Shown one piece after another: positions 10,879 through 25,207 of a stretch of DNA of 64,000 nt. The DNA is from Caenorhabditis elegans. Taxonomy: Eukaryota; Nematoda; Chromadorea; Rhabditida; Rhabditidae. The first letter of the stretch is position 1. Each line of letters starts with the position of its first letter. Made by a program: the position numbers and the translations under genes. The notes beneath the pieces are model-generated. The model was given only the letters and a program-made list of their open reading frames with translations, was not told where the DNA came from and ran no database searches. The stretch lies in NCBI RefSeq assembly GCF_000002985.6, contig NC_003284.9:3596001-3660000 (forward strand), given 5' to 3'.

Positions 10879-13800
10879 TTAATACAACACTTTATCAGCA
10901 AACACTGGAGCTTGTTCGACTTTTTGTCCCTTGTTGTGTCGGAGGATGGCAACTAGTGGGTGGACAGTTTCTTGCAAATCCTGAAGTGAAAGATTTAATA
11001 AGGTAGTTTCAGAAGCATAGATAATAAGCTGACCTATCAAAACCGCAAAAATTAATATCATCTCTCACATTCGAACATTATTAATACAATTTTGAAAAGT
11101 GAGTTAATATGAGTTAAAAACTTGATATGAAAAAAGCTTAGAACTAAACCGAAAACAAAAATATATAAATATGTTTAAAAAAATTATTTAAATGTTCATA
11201 AGCACATTTGAAAAATTTTATGTCATAATTACTATAAAAACCGGAATAGTTTTCATGGAAAGTTTTCTATTTTGAATATTTGAAAGCCTTCCCATACATA
11301 TGAAATAAATTAAAATTATGCTGAAGTTGGAGTTCAAAATATGTTAAAGTTTCATCAGATACAGTTTTTTCTGCATACGTTTTTCAATATAAGTTTGAAT
11401 TGAATTTGATCCCGGACGGGTTGAAAAATAATCTTGAGACGCCTCAATTTATACTTATGTTCTTTGCTTTCATGTGATGATTTTTGAAAGATGATTTTTG
11501 AAAGCCAAAATTACTTTTCAAATAAAGTGTACTATTTTCAGTTATTTTCAACTAAACCGAGTTAAATACGCAGACTGAGACACCTAGTATTTTCAGTTTT
11601 AAATTTCACTTCCCCAACCCATAATATTTACTCTGAAAAGATTCTCCAACGAAGCTGTTCCGTGTGTCCAGTAGAGATTATGTTGAAGTTTGGAAATTCC
11701 TGTTGGGAGTGGTGCGAATCCCGAGTTGTTAACTTTGTAGTATTCAAGGAAAGAAATGTTGGCCTGTGTGAGACTTTTGATGGCAATTGGCTGTGGGAGA
11801 ACTTCAGAGTTGGTGATAATCGGCAGAACGTTTGTTTTCAAATCGTCTCCGAACATTCTCTTAACATCAGCCAACTCATAAATGAACGGCCATCCCAGTT
11901 GATTCTCGTCGTGTCTCAAAACAATTGAGATTGCATCAAGACGGAAGGATCCAGATTTGAGAAGCTCCTAAAACGTGAAATTTAGAATTTTTTGCAAAGT
12001 TTCAATAGTTCACCTTCTCAAACCACTGCTTGATAAGTCGCGAGACCGTCTTGTTGCCCATTTTGTCCTCAACCCCGGGTGTGTCAACAACAGTGACGTT
12101 ATAAGGAAGAACAGTGTTGTTGAAAACGTAGGCGGTGAGTCCAGTGGTTGCGTTCACATGCTCGTCCAAAACAAATCTGAAAAAAGAAGAATAATGAACA
12201 TTATAACATTGAAAATTAAAAAATTAAGTTACCGGAAATCATTCTCCTTCTTAACATCATACAAATAGTTCATCATGCTGGTAATAGCAGAAGTCTTTCC
12301 AGAATTAACTGGACCGAACAGGAGCAGAGTCTTGTCATCGTCACTTGGTGGAGCATCTCCTCCAATGATAACCTTGTTGATCTTGTCATTCTTGGAGAAG
12401 TTTTCAACAACATAGTATTGTGGAACAACGAGCTCGTATTTTCCGCTGCTTGCAATCTAATAATTTTTAAGAATATTAAAATAATTTTCATATGAAAAAT
12501 AAATGACTTACATGTTCTCCTGCTGCCTTTTGTTTAGCAGCTAGTGGGCTGACACGAGCTTCCTCCTCTTCGTAGATGCTTGAGTCCACGCTCTCTTAAA
12601 TATTCGATATACGCAATAGAAAATTTAAATAATATGTTTTACATAGAAGTTCGCACAGAAAACGTTGATTGTACTCAGAAAATTGAACAAACAGAAAATT
12701 GAAAACTGCCACACATTTTTGCAGGTGCATGGTTTTTTTTCTTTTAAATAATTTATACACTTTTGTAGAGTGTGTGCAGTACACCTGGCCCGAAAGTTTT
12801 AACCATTTTAAAAATGTTCGTGATTTTTTTAAATCTACATTAGGCATGGGATTAGTGTTTCCTGAGCTTAAAAATGCAAATGTAGTTCAAGTTTTGATTA
12901 TATTATCATTTTTGAAAGAAACGACTGAAAGCGTATTGGATAATAGTTTTGGGTATGGTATACTACACAAGTTCCTCTAGAGCATTGTGATCTTTTCGGA
13001 AGTGTTTTGGAAAGCCTCAAACTTTTGTAAAGCTTCTAACATTTTTGAAAGATTTGAAACAATTTTACACTTTCAAAAAAAAAAAAACTATCACGGTTAT
13101 GTCAGCAAACCGCAACCTCTTCAAAAGCTCTATATCAAATTTTACGAAAACTACAGTAATCCTACCGTACTCCTGCAGTACTCCTACGGTACACTCACTT
13201 CGACCTCAGAAAAATGAAGCCTGATTATCTTGTTATTTTGGCAAGTTTGAGTGTTTGTTAAGACCGTGTTTATAAGTCTAATTAAATTCTCTAAAACTTA
13301 CTTGAAGAATGGCTGGATTTCGGCTGTGGCGGCAAATGATGATGATCGTGCTCATGGCTGTACGAGCGAACGTGGTAGCCTTGTGGCTTCGCACCTTGTC
13401 CAATTTTGTTGACCTTCAATGAAGCTTCACGAGCCAAATTAGCATGAGTCATGCGGTCATTGTCAGCGCGTTGACGGTCAACTTGATGAGAGAGCTGAGC
13501 TTTTTTCGCGTGAGCATCTTCAACTTGGCGTTGAAGATTTCTCAGCTTCTGGGTTCCACCAGTGTGGAACGAAGCTTGGGTATGGGAAGAGTACACACTT
13601 CCTGGTGACTGTAAAAAGACTTTATTAATGATAATGAAGATTTTTTTGATAATTTTCTCACGCTGAGCTCAGAACGTGGGCGTTCATATGCCACTTCGTC
13701 ATGATGAAGGTTGATTTCTTCACCATGGTAACGGTCATGCTCATCGTGAACATCGAATTGTCCGAAACGGCTTTCAGCAAACGATGCGGAGCTATCGATG

Positions 13801-15090
13801 GTGTTGGAACGATCACGGTGTGGTTGTGCTAAAATAACTTTTTTAAACATACATTGATTATATGCAACTTTTTTTAAAACTAACTAGTACTATTTCGGAT
13901 ACACTTACGACCCGCTTGAGTATAAAAATAGTCAAACATTTTTGAGCAGACAAGAGTATGACTAGTTATGTTCAATGTGCATAACAAAAGCCTACACCAC
14001 TGTTCACTCCTCAATAACTGACTCATAGCAGAAATATGACCGTTGCAACTTATTTACATGCTTCTACAATTTTTTTTATTTCCGTCTTGAAAAGTGACAC
14101 TCACCCGTTCTGATTGGATATTGATGATTCAGATTGAAGTGGTCACTTCTCTCGTCTTCATAATCCGGCTGCGGCTCAGATCCGTAGGCGTCGTAGTGCT
14201 GAAAATTACGAACTTACTTTGAATTCAAAACAATCTATTTTCAACACAATGCAAATAACTTGCATAGCTTTGAGAATTGATATTCAAATCGTTGAAAACA
14301 TTGTTCACGACGAGACTTCCAGTTCGTGCAGCGGCATGCCTCTAAAACGGACCAACTTACCCGAATAGTTCCTAAAAATTGAAATTTACCTTGGCAGATC
14401 CGTTTGACACTACGCTTGCGTTTTGTGGGTGATGTTCGCTTGCATACTGATTTCTGTGCGAGCTAACATGAGATGTAACATGTGACGAGCTCACATGGCT
14501 TGGAGCTTGAAATGGTGGCTCACTGACGATGGACTCGTGATCCTCACCATACAAAGCTTCGTCGAGATGACGGAGAGCATCGTCATGTCCTCCGTGCAAG
14601 TTGACAGTTGGCAGTGTCACAGCGGAAAAGACCTTTAAAACGTTGTTGTGAAAAGTGGTTCAGTTAAAAATATAGTTACCGAGTTCATCAAATCGTCATT
14701 CACTGGAGTTGCATCGTAGTAATGCGAAATTGGGGTGACATTGACTGGTGGTGGTGGAGGTGCAGATACTGCATGTGGTGGATGGGACACCACAGTTGAT
14801 GTCGCATGTGATCGGATTCCGTTTCCAATCTGGAAAAGTTTACAAGTATTATGAGCTCTATACCATAATGAACTCTTACCGGAACCTCTCTCACAGTGGA
14901 TACACTCGAAGCAGTTGTCTTGCGGCTTCTATTTCCAGACTGAAATTATTTTCAAAATTTATTGGAAATACAAAAATTCTGCGAAATTTTTGGTTACCTC
15001 GGAAGATTTCACGTTGGTGGCAGATGTCAACGCTGGAAGGTTGCCAAAGACGTCATCCAAGTTGATGCTGACAGCCGTGCTTCGCGACAT
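10879..15090 (-). CDS. 699-aa protein with C-terminal P-loop GTPase domain
   Basis: Thirteen exons: 14998-15090, 14880-14939, 14680-14829, 14390-14632, 14264-14341, 14105-14198, 13662-13828, 13302-13608, 12512-12594, 12233-12456, 12014-12176, 11632-11967 and 10879-10980. All junctions keep frame if intron 5 is a GC-AG intron (TAT|gcaagt). Residues 1 to about 300 are low-complexity and Ser/His/Pro-rich. About 300-370 form a short coiled coil ([18 protein letters not shown]). About 426-690 are a GTPase-like domain with P-loop GPVNSGKTS (473-481) and Walker B/G3 DTPGVED (531-537). This resembles AIG1/septin-like G proteins. No standard NKxD is visible; NSE in PIITNSE sits near the expected place. 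No signal peptide or TM. Cellular role unknown. Confidence 0.85.
12595..13301 (-). other. Intron 9 of the GTPase gene, repeat-bearing
   Basis: This is the longest intron of the gene (707 bases). It contains two sequences that look like dispersed worm repeats. One is a tract at about 12855-12920 that also occurs in altered form near 56635 (gagcttaaaaatgcaaatg type). The other is a cluster of tactcct/taccgta units at about 13155-13195. No extra coding exon was seen. Confidence 0.5.
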
Positions 15091-17396
15091 GTCTGTACAA
15101 AAGACACAATAATAGGAGTTGTTAAATTGTGGGAATGGAAAAATCGAGAACGATAAACAGTGAGAATTAAGAAAAATAGCAAAACAAACTTATGCTACAT
15201 ATAAAATATGATTATTTCTGCAAACTTTGCTCAACTATCATCAAAGACAAACCATTCCTATTGTACTCCCCGTGAAATTATATTTGAAACAGAAAAACCT
15301 GGCTGAAAACGGAGATGATTGACCGTGACGAAAGATCGGTAAAAGGCAAATTGCACGGTGTAATGGAGTGCAAAGACAGAAATGGCAGAGCACTGCTTAA
15401 AAGTTTCCTGTCAAACCGTGTCGCTTATCAATGCGTGCCACGCATTACACCTTCTCGCGTCAGGCGCCAAAAACGTATTGTATATGCAGCTAACAACCGT
15501 AACAATGGAACGAGAGTATTGACGAGTTAAATCAAAATAAAAAATCGGTGGAGAGCGCTGAACTGAACTGAGAGTGAGAGGGGATAAAAACAAAGTTCGC
15601 GTGTTGTTTGCCGAGACTAGCAGATGGTTGGGTTTTATTTCTACAAAAATGAGTAGATGCCATCATAATTTTGGAACGGGTCAAATTTTACAATACATCC
15701 CAATTGAAGGACATAATAGTTTACAGTTTAATTTGACTAGAAAATGGAACGAAAGTTCTTAAGATACAATCTTTTAGTGAAAAAAAAATCAGTTTCCAAG
15801 GCATTCCTCGATTTGAATCCAAAATAGATTTAAGAAAACTTTTTTGTTTTACCTGAAAGTTCAAAAGTTCAAAAAAAAAGAAAAGAAAACATAGCTTCAT
15901 TATTCTTTCAAAAATTGAAAATGTAAAGAGTGGAATTTCTTCTTTGTGATAAGTTTCTTTCCAGTTATAGAACCCTGAAAAAACATGATAAACCACACGC
16001 ATATCAATTCTCTGCCAGTTAAGTTTCAGGACTGTTTGCTCGCATGTAAAGGACTGAACACATTATTGCTTTTATTGAGAACAACATTGCATAAGATTGA
16101 ATACTTTTGAAAAGAGGGGAAAAAAGAGATGCTGAACAAAAAAACGTGAACTGAAATTGGAAGAAAAAGGTGAAACCCATCAAATACATGTCTAGCGGAG
16201 GAAGGTTGGAAAAAAATACAAGCGAAAACAATTGAAAAATGAATAAGATTCTCCCGAGTTGATACCTTGCATTTGCGCATTTTTTTTTGATAGAAAATGT
16301 GTTTAATAATCTAGCATGAGAACACAATTATTTAAAAAAAAAAAACTCAACAAAAAAAATTAAGACCATGGTTCTTAATTTTTAGGTACCCAATGAGTAA
16401 GCACTTTGTTTCAAAAAAACGCAGGATTTTTTTTAGTTTTGAGTTCAATTAAAATAAATTATAATTTCAAAACAAAACGGTTCCATAGGAAAAAAGTTAT
16501 TTTCACAATTGCTTTCGTTGGTCATAATTTTATTAGAAAATAAATTCAGTTTCAAATTTTTCAAAGGAATACTAACAAGCCGTGGTGATGACGAATAATG
16601 TAAAAATGACCTGAAATGAAAAAATGTGCTGAACAAAAACAAATTCAAAAATTTTCATGGCTTTTTATTTTATTTTTCAATTTAACTAAAGTTAGTTGAA
16701 TTTTGTTTGAAATTTTGAACCGCCATAAAAATTCTTTACACGAAATAGTTACAATTGAGCATATTCTGAGTCTATTCGTTCAAAATACCCAGAACCGTCA
16801 GTCCTATTTTTTGAGCAAAACGCAAATGCAAGATAGGCAAAAGATCAGTACAGTAGATTGCATGAAGGAGGTAAGGAAAATGATTTGTGCAAAAATTATA
16901 TAGTTTAGCGGGAAAAAAGAAAACAATCAGTGGGAGATGCTTATACAGTTTGAGATACATTTTATAAAATTTGTTCAGGTCTTTTAGTTATTAAAATTGA
17001 AGTAACGCCAATAGGAGTTTTACCAGAAAATGCACCAAAAAAAATACCCAACATGGGTCAAAAATAAGAATTCTAAGTTTTAGCAAATATTTAAAATTGA
17101 AAAAAAAAGTTGCACTTGGATTTTCAAAAAGTTTAAAGTCGGAGCAACAAAAACGTGAAAACTGAGTTTTTTAAACTTCCACTATTTGGCACTACTTCAC
17201 AATTTACACAATTCTTTAACATGTTTTCAAAACATGAAAAAATGAATCAGGAAACTTTTCTGTATAAAAAATTATCTCAAACGTTTAAAACACACCCCAC
17301 CATTCAATTTAAAACTAAATTATACCTGAAGCTGCCCGCAACAGCCATACATCAGACAGTTCATATGGTTGCCACCATGCAGCTCCAGTCCTCATG
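15091..17396. other. Intergenic: promoter of GTPase gene and downstream flank of DEG/ENaC gene
   Basis: Positions 15091-15620 are GC-richer and are the likely promoter of the GTPase gene. They include a GATA-type site (cttatca near 15425). From 15700 to 17150 the DNA is A/T-rich with no supported exon. About 17160-17396 is probably the 3' UTR of the channel gene. Confidence 0.45.
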
Positions 17397-20300
17397 TCAT
17401 ATGGGAGGCGTCGTTTCTGATGTGTGCGTCGTTACCATTTCCACATTTACCACCTTGCCGTTGCCGTTCCCATTGTGCGGTTTCGGTGTTGACCGACTGT
17501 GTGACGTACTATTTCTGCGACGTCGTCGCATGTCGCGTCGTTGACGAGCCTCGTGGGCTTCTCGTGTCTCTCGACACCTCCGCCGTTGGCTTTTCAACCC
17601 GCAGAACCTACAAACATTATTATTCGTTGATATTTATATTGATATTATTCGAGAACAATGTTTTGATCAGTTCTTTCTATTTAACGCAAATCTGAACGCA
17701 AACATAGATTTTATCAGGTATTACTTTGTAGGATAGAACACAAATATTTGGTTTCGATTCATCAAACTGATTTCGATTTTTTCGCTCTACTTCAAACCCT
17801 AAATATGACGGTTTACGAGACAAGGCAGCAACAATTCCTGTACATTGCTCCTTATCAGTTTTATCGCTTTTGTCATACAAAATGATAATTTAAGACACGT
17901 ACTTGTGCATAACGTATCGGACAGAGTAGATGACAATTTGACACAGTGAAATGAGGGATCCACCGGCGAACAGAGAGAATTGACCTGGAAAACGACAATT
18001 TTAATATTGCAATACACTAACTAACAGTTGGTATTTTTAAATTTTTATAAAGCTGTTAATTTGCAGTTTTCACCTATCGTAAATATAGAGGTTGACAAAA
18101 AAATATTTTCTACATTTTTAATATTCTAATTATGCTTTATTTTTCATTTAAACACCTCAGGCATTGTTTGTAAATGACGCATTTCTTGGAAAACTGTTAG
18201 TTTTTGAAAACTTCGGTCATATAAACTATGTCAATCTTATTAAGACAAAGTCCCTACTACCGCGATTCAAATTTTAAATTTACTGAATTATGCAACTTTA
18301 ATCGAGGAGAGGATTCACAAATTCTTATCATTATACAATCATCATACAACTATGTAATTTACTCAAATTTTTTAAGAACTCACCTCCAATTTGAGCAATA
18401 AGGCTTGAGAGTGGCATCGCTATGACGTGCTTAATAATTGTGTAGTCCAATTCGGAATAGTATATGTCAAGTATAATTTTTCGTTTCATTTTCTCCCACT
18501 CCTCTCTTGGTAATAACTTTTTGCTCTGCAATTTTTCTTTTGTTAATTTTAAATATCTGAAATAAATATAACTTACGGCTTCACTTGGAATGCTCGAGTA
18601 GCTGACTTGCTTATTGTAATTCCAGGCATGACACGGTGCTTTACACTCCTTCTTACAGGCATCCACAATGGCTTTTGAGAGGTTGCTGTCCTCGGGGAAC
18701 AGTTTTGTGAAGAAGCAGTGGTACAATTGTGTTGCCGTGCAAAGTTTATCTGGATATGCTGGGTTTTGTGCGGCTGCCGGCGAACACTGGCACGTTTGCT
18801 GAGCATCCAATGTTAGGCAGTCTTCAAAACAATGTACGCGGCTGTAGTTCCCGTGTGGATCCTCCTCGCACTCATAACGAGGTGGATCATTCATAAATTC
18901 AAATTGTGTGCCCAGTAGAGGCATTATTGCATGAACACCTTAAAAGTTTAGATATTCGATAAAGGCAACCAAAAAAATGTGTAGTCCAAGATGGGGTGAA
19001 CTTTTGTTTCAAAATGTAGTACTCGAGTTGAAAACACTTCCATTATTGCAGAAAAAAAGCTAGGAAAATCTGTTACAATCAGCTTGTTTAGGTGAAAGTT
19101 TAAAAAATTAAAATTTAACTTTTAAAAACCTAGGATTATTCGGAATTTTATTCTGTTGTGTATTGTATTTTAGGCACTATTTTTTGAAGCCAATATGGCC
19201 TAGAAGTCGTGTCGTGGCCTACGATTAATTTGCGCACAAAATCAACTTCTGCGACTTTTTTTCGATTTCCATCTATTTTATTTTTAGTTATTAGAAAATT
19301 TGCTCACCCGCTGGTAAAAAAGTCAGATCGTTGTCAATACCCTGTCCACGTTCTGCTAGCTTAATGATCACACCACTATTGATCATTTGATTAATACCCG
19401 GATTATAATATTCTTCAGGAAGATCGATAACATAACGGTCTCCATTTCCAAAACCTGCTATTTCCTGTAAGTTTACAAAAAATATAATTAAATTTATAAA
19501 CATCACATTGAAAAACTTACTTGTTTGATACCTGCCATTCGAAAACATTTCCCAGCAGACGTCATTATTTCAGTGGTATTTGCACACCTCCTCGAGTCTT
19601 CAAAAAATGCTTCGCAATTAAGTGAGGCTTTCCGTAAAAATTGTGCGTATGTCATATTGTTTTGTTCGAGTAGGATTTCAATTTGAAAATCTAATGTATC
19701 AATTTTAGAAATAATCTCTTCCTGTTGTTGTTGAATATTCTCGAAAGGCAGATCCATGGACGGAAAGGAAAGTTCTAAAAATTGCGCTAATTCAAATGAA
19801 ACATTGTTTGCTTCGATAAAGGATCTGTTGAGACGATTGTAAGGACACACAACAACATCCGGTACCCAAATTGACTCTGAAATCGATACAAAATATCATA
19901 TATAGTAAAATCAGTGCACTTACGGGCTTCCTGTATAAAATAAGAAACAACTATCCTCCTCATCGAATACTCGTCCATGATTTGATAGCAGCCTTGGAAT
20001 GTCATAAAAAGAGCCAAAATAACAATGAGCACCCAAACCATTCGCAGACGTCCTGATGAGGAGAGCATGACGTCTCGAAGGCCATGGAGTGTAGATGTTT
20101 CTCGTAATAGATATAAGCTGTCGTCATTGTCATCTGAACTGTCACTAAGGCTTGAAGCATCTGTCGGATCGTGAGATCTTGTGGAAGCTCTAAAATAGAA
20201 GGAAATTTTAGTTGGCATTATTGTCTGCCGACTATTTTCTGGGAAACAATTCTACACGATGCGCCATGTTGTTCTAAGATTTTTCAATAAAACTTTATAT

Positions 20301-21378
20301 ATATGAAGTGCTTAAAAATGGTCTTGAACTTGCCAATTTTCGTTATAATTTGATAATCGACAATTGGCAGCTCGCAGGTCAGTTTTTAACATTTTTTCTA
20401 GAATTTTCAGCTTAAAAAATGATATTTTCAGATAAACCAAGTGATTTTTTATATTTTGACACTTTCTTACTTGAAGAAATGTGTGAACAAGGCGCAAAAG
20501 GTCATCATGTGAAAAAAAATCGGAAATTTTTTGAATACTGAAACTCTATATATATATCTCTATATAAGTATACTAAGCTAATTTTTCTGAAAAGGAAACG
20601 GGAAATGTTAATTATGTGGGTGAAACATCCTCTGAAAAAGTAACTGATTTTCTAACTCAACGACTAAAAATTTACGGCACATTTTAAATTGTACCCAACA
20701 TAAAATTAGAAAAAAACTTGAATTGGCCGGGTAAACCTTCTTCTACTTGTAAAAATGCCATTTTATTAAATATAGAACGCCAACATTTTGAGCGGTAATT
20801 TAAATTTTATGGTATATTACCCTCACCCACAACTATTTATTTGAACGGTTGAGGAATTTAAAATTATACAAAGAACTTTGACGTAACAATATTCTTTCCC
20901 AAACCATATGAATGTTTTATTCTCACAAATAGTAATAAAATATCATTTGCCTGTTAACTTTAACTTGTACCGTTTAGGATTTCTCACAATGCATTTTAAA
21001 TAATGATACAAAGTATTAACAAATGTTCCAAGAATTTTTTTATAACTTACGAAAGAATCACATATGTTCTGAAAGGCATTTGTGAGAGTAAAAAAACGCG
21101 GGGTTCAACAAGTCGCGTAACTCCTTTTGAGCATGAATTAAAAACACGACTAACCTGCTCCTCCCGGACCAGCGCCGAGATAACGTCTTTTTCAAACAAT
21201 GGTTTTCTTTTTTCAGCCGTCGGATTGCAGATTCTGCCGAATCGCTGAGCGACTGACTTTGCGTCAGCGAATGACTTCGGACCACGGTGGTCTCGGGAAA
21301 ATTTCCATTCATGTACATCACACAGCTGGCTTCATCGAATCGCGTTCTTCGGATTGTCGATCTTCTCTGATGATCCAT
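17397..21378 (-). CDS. DEG/ENaC-family sodium channel subunit
   Basis: Eight exons join in frame: 21155-21378, 19924-20189, 19521-19876, 19308-19464, 18577-18938, 18384-18525, 17903-17984 and 17397-17607. The product is 599 aa. Residues 1-124 are cytosolic and Ser/Asp/Arg-rich. TM1 is about 125-142 (VWVLIVILALFMTF). The extracellular domain of about 360 residues has a Cys-rich knot (ECEEDPHGNYSRVHCFEDC, QTCQCSP, ACKKECKAPC). TM2 is about 505-528 with the family's G-x-S pore signature (GGS, 510-512) and SVRYV. The cytosolic tail is very Arg-rich (RRRRRNSTSHSR). These subunits form trimeric amiloride-type channels for mechanosensation, acid or peptide sensing. It is a compact ASIC-size subunit. 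C. elegans X carries several del genes (del-9 is a possibility), but I cannot identify which one this is. Confidence 0.92.
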
Positions 21379-24300
21379 AATCAGTTATATATGTATTGGG
21401 ATGAAGCAGAAAAAAACGAAGCTAAGATGACAGGAAACACAAAGGGCAAAGATGAATTTTTAGTCAAGAATGAATAAGGAATACCAGAATTCGGCAATGC
21501 TCTTCTCACTAAATGTGAAGAGGGTCCATCAAATATTTGTTGTCTTTCTCGCGTTTGTCAAGTAGATTCAAAATAACTGCGGCGGAAAAATGACGATCAG
21601 TTGAAATAAATGAGTAGGAAGAAAAATGAGGGTGTATGCATGTGCCGTATAGGAAGTATGGAGTCACTGCATTTTAAAACTAGATAAAAAAGTTCAGTTT
21701 TAATTACTATCTCCCACTCTGACTTTTAAGTTTTCATTATTTTGTCATATCGGAGAAAATATAGAAAATTCACATAGAAAATAAAAAATAATTGACTATG
21801 CACATCATCTTTTTTTAGGTTTGTTAAATTTAAAAAAATGTATTGTTTAAAAAAAATGCACTCAGAATGGTCTATCAAAGGTTTGGCAAATTGGAAAACT
21901 TTTGGAAATTTGAAACTTTCTCAATATTTTGAGTTTTGATTGTGTGTGTTTTTGTTGATTTGATTGAAGTTTTCTGTACCCATAAATTTTTCCAATAACT
22001 AAAATCTTGTGGTCATCAGAGCGAAAAATATGTTTTTAGAATTTTGTTCATTTTAAAAGGCTATAAAAGTATTCCTTACGTAATACTAAAAATTAAAAAA
22101 ATTACTTTTTAATTAAAAAAAATTAATGAAAACTTCAGGGCCAGAAATTTTCTAAATGCATACTCGTTCAAAATTTTGAAAATTGAAAATTTTGAAAATT
22201 TATCACTTTTTGACGAATTAATTATTCTTGTTTTACTACAACATATTGTCCAATTCTCCACAGAAATTCGCTGTACTTTTTTTCTTTTTTCAAGTTTTGA
22301 ACTAGTCATACAGGGAAAATTCTAGCACGTGTCTATCTCAATTTTCATTCAGATAGAACTTGCTCAAAAAAAGAGCTGACAAATTTTCGTTATATTAAAA
22401 TTTAACAACTTGAAAATCGTATCCGAGAATAACACCTTTTGAGATATATCCAACAAATTTTTCATGTCAATAGCTCAGTTGTAATTACTTTTTTCAATTC
22501 AAAATTCGAGGAACAACTTGAAAAGATGAAAAGATGAGCAAGTTCCATGAAAACTGAAAAAAAACTGAAACGTTTTTTTTTTCAAAACTTTTTTCAAGTC
22601 TTTAAGGTTTTCAAGATAATATTTGGCTTTAATTTTTATGAATAAAAATTGTGCGGTTTTTTTCGCAAGCTTGGAAACAACTGTTAAATGTTTCTCATTT
22701 TTGAAAAAAAAAGTATTTGTTTTTCTTTACACCTTTGAAGTGATTGACCTCGCGTGCTTGAGAACCTTTGTCAATTGAAATAACGTCAGTAGATGAGCCA
22801 AATAATGGGAAGTTTTTGCTAAAGATGTTACAACAAAGTTGTATGTAACAAAGATACTAAGAATAAAAAAATAAATTGAACAGCTAAAATTCAAAAAGCG
22901 AAAAAAAGTGTAGTGTCCTTAATTTGAACGGATTCGTTTAACTGAGAGGTCCAAATTATTGTGCATTTACTTGGATCCGGCCCAATTTGTTTAGATTAAA
23001 TGTTTGAATGAAAAATCATCGGTCAGTGTGTGGTTGGAGGGGGAGAGGGGCTAAATCAATTCATAGTGAAAACAAATTAGATTCACGTCCGAGAGAAAAA
23101 GTGCATGAAGGGTCCCATCTTTACACTCTGCCCTGGACACAAAGGCGGCTAGGTTCTGATGTCTGCAGAACGGCGCGGCAAGGTGAGAAGTTCTACGACT
23201 TGAGCATACCAACAAAAGTGTCAAACGTTTTTTCACAAGAAATTGGATATCAGTGCAGGATATTTTTTGACATTTTTGAAAACGGATGAACGGAAAAAAG
23301 TTGACGTGTTAGTTGAAGCAGGGTGCCAGGAAAAACCAGGCCGAAGTGTATTGATACGTCAACTTTCAACTTTGAGCTAGAAGTGGGCTACAACCAAACA
23401 AAAATTGCCAAATTTCATGATAAAAATTTTAAAAGTTTCGAAAATTTTTTTATTTCGAGTCAGAGTCAACAGTAGTGAAAAGGAGAAATGTTCATGTTCG
23501 AACCCCAACACTGTTGATAAAAGTTTCGAACGCAATTAAAACATTAACTAGAAAACATTTATTTTTTTTATCTACGAATTCCATAAATTAATGAACACCG
23601 CTTTTTGATTCAAACTGAAAAATTTTCAAAACTTTTTGAGTAAGGATAATTAGACATTTTGTACCAAAAAAGTATGATTTTTAATAAGTTCCCAACATGC
23701 CGTAGACCACCTTTAAAGGGAAAAAAGGAAAGAATATTAACTCTTGGAAATAACAATTTCTAGTACCTAAAAAATCAAAGCAATAAATCCCAAACGATAT
23801 CTCCGGCTATTTTAAAACTGACTAGTAACGTGACATGTCATTGCACTTTGTCATACAATACAGAGGTAACTTGATCTTGCTCAAGGAGGTCATGTAGATG
23901 GAAAAATTGTAGACGGAAAAAAGAAAGAAATCAAAAAACGGTTGAGATATAGTTGTCCAACATTTCATCGTTGATATTGAACAGCTGTCGTCGCTGTGTG
24001 TATGAAGTGTAGTTGAAACTTAGGTTGAATGTTTGCTAAAATGGGATTTCATGAAATACAAACAAAAAATAATGCACATACATTCCATATGAAAGAGTTC
24101 TTAATGCACTCAAATTTTTTTTTCCTGAAAAACATAGGCAATATATTATTTCTTAGTTAATGCTCTTTCTCCAGGAGAAAGTCTTGTTTTCATTTCTGTT
24201 CTAATTTGAATTAATAATAAATAAACAATTACATTTTGTTTTTTTTTTTCGTAGAAAAAACAAACGATTCTAATGATGCATATTTAACGTAATTTTCAAA

Positions 24301-25207
24301 GAAATTTTTTTAATGATTGATGTGATTACAAATTGTCACATTTTTGGATTTTAGATTTAAAGACTATGCAAAGAAGAAATTCAGTAAATAGTAAAAAGTG
24401 AAAAAGATAAAAAAAACGTGCATCATTATCTTAGTCCTGACAAGGTCCACGATTTATCAAGCGACCGTTTTATGTCTTAAAAAATCCAAAAATTAACGAC
24501 TACTTTCACCTAATTTGAGTTAAATTTTTCAGACTTCAAAATGAGGTTTTTCAGTTGTTTGTGTACTGAAATAAAAAAGGTTTATAGTTTCTTCTCTGTT
24601 CTTTAAATAACTAATTACTAATTTAAAAATACACTCAAAAAATTTGCCAAAAAAAATTGAATAAATCAAAGAAGGACGAGCGCTCAAAGTAATTTTATTA
24701 TGCTACAAAAACCAAATATCAAAATAATTGATTTTCTGACATTTTTTTATTTCGAGTCAAAACGCGGTGTAAGTTGAGTTTTCGCAACGTTCCAAAAATA
24801 TCTGAGCATTGTCGCGTGCTTGAATCCCTCTTATATTGGAATACGATTATTTAAAACATAATTAAAACATAAAACTCAAAGAAAACTTTTTTCTGATCGT
24901 CGACTTCAAAAAGTAAGTGGAAACTGAGCTTTCCTAGATTTTAAAAAGATTTAAAAAAGAATAAAAAACATTTCAAAAAATTTTTGAACAGGTTGTTTTA
25001 AAATCATATCAGGTCATTTTAGTACCATAGAAATTATTAGCCGTGTTCCACCTTTAACGAACCGGGAAAAACACGAGTAAGTTGAAAAAGTGACAAAAAA
25101 TGCATACGTTATTGTCCGAGAGGAGTACTATATTAAATGCTAATTTTTCAAATATATATTTATCAGTATTCAGTTTTCTAAAAAAATTTTTTTAAAAACT
25201 GGTACTA
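21379..25207. other. Gene-poor intergenic stretch, left part
   Basis: No exon was supported over 3.8 kb. Positions 21379 to about 21660 are the likely promoter of the channel gene. A GC-richer island at about 22975-23240 has open frames on both strands (93 and 61 codons), but I could not connect splice sites into a gene. The remainder is A/T-rich with homopolymer runs. Confidence 0.45.

Noticed and set aside
15315-15530. 71-codon plus-strand frame rich in Arg
   Set aside because: It lies in the GC-rich promoter of the GTPase gene, with no downstream exon or poly(A) signal nearby.
17155-17544. 129-codon plus-strand frame
   Set aside because: It is antisense to the last exon of the DEG/ENaC gene, which has a better phase-consistent model.
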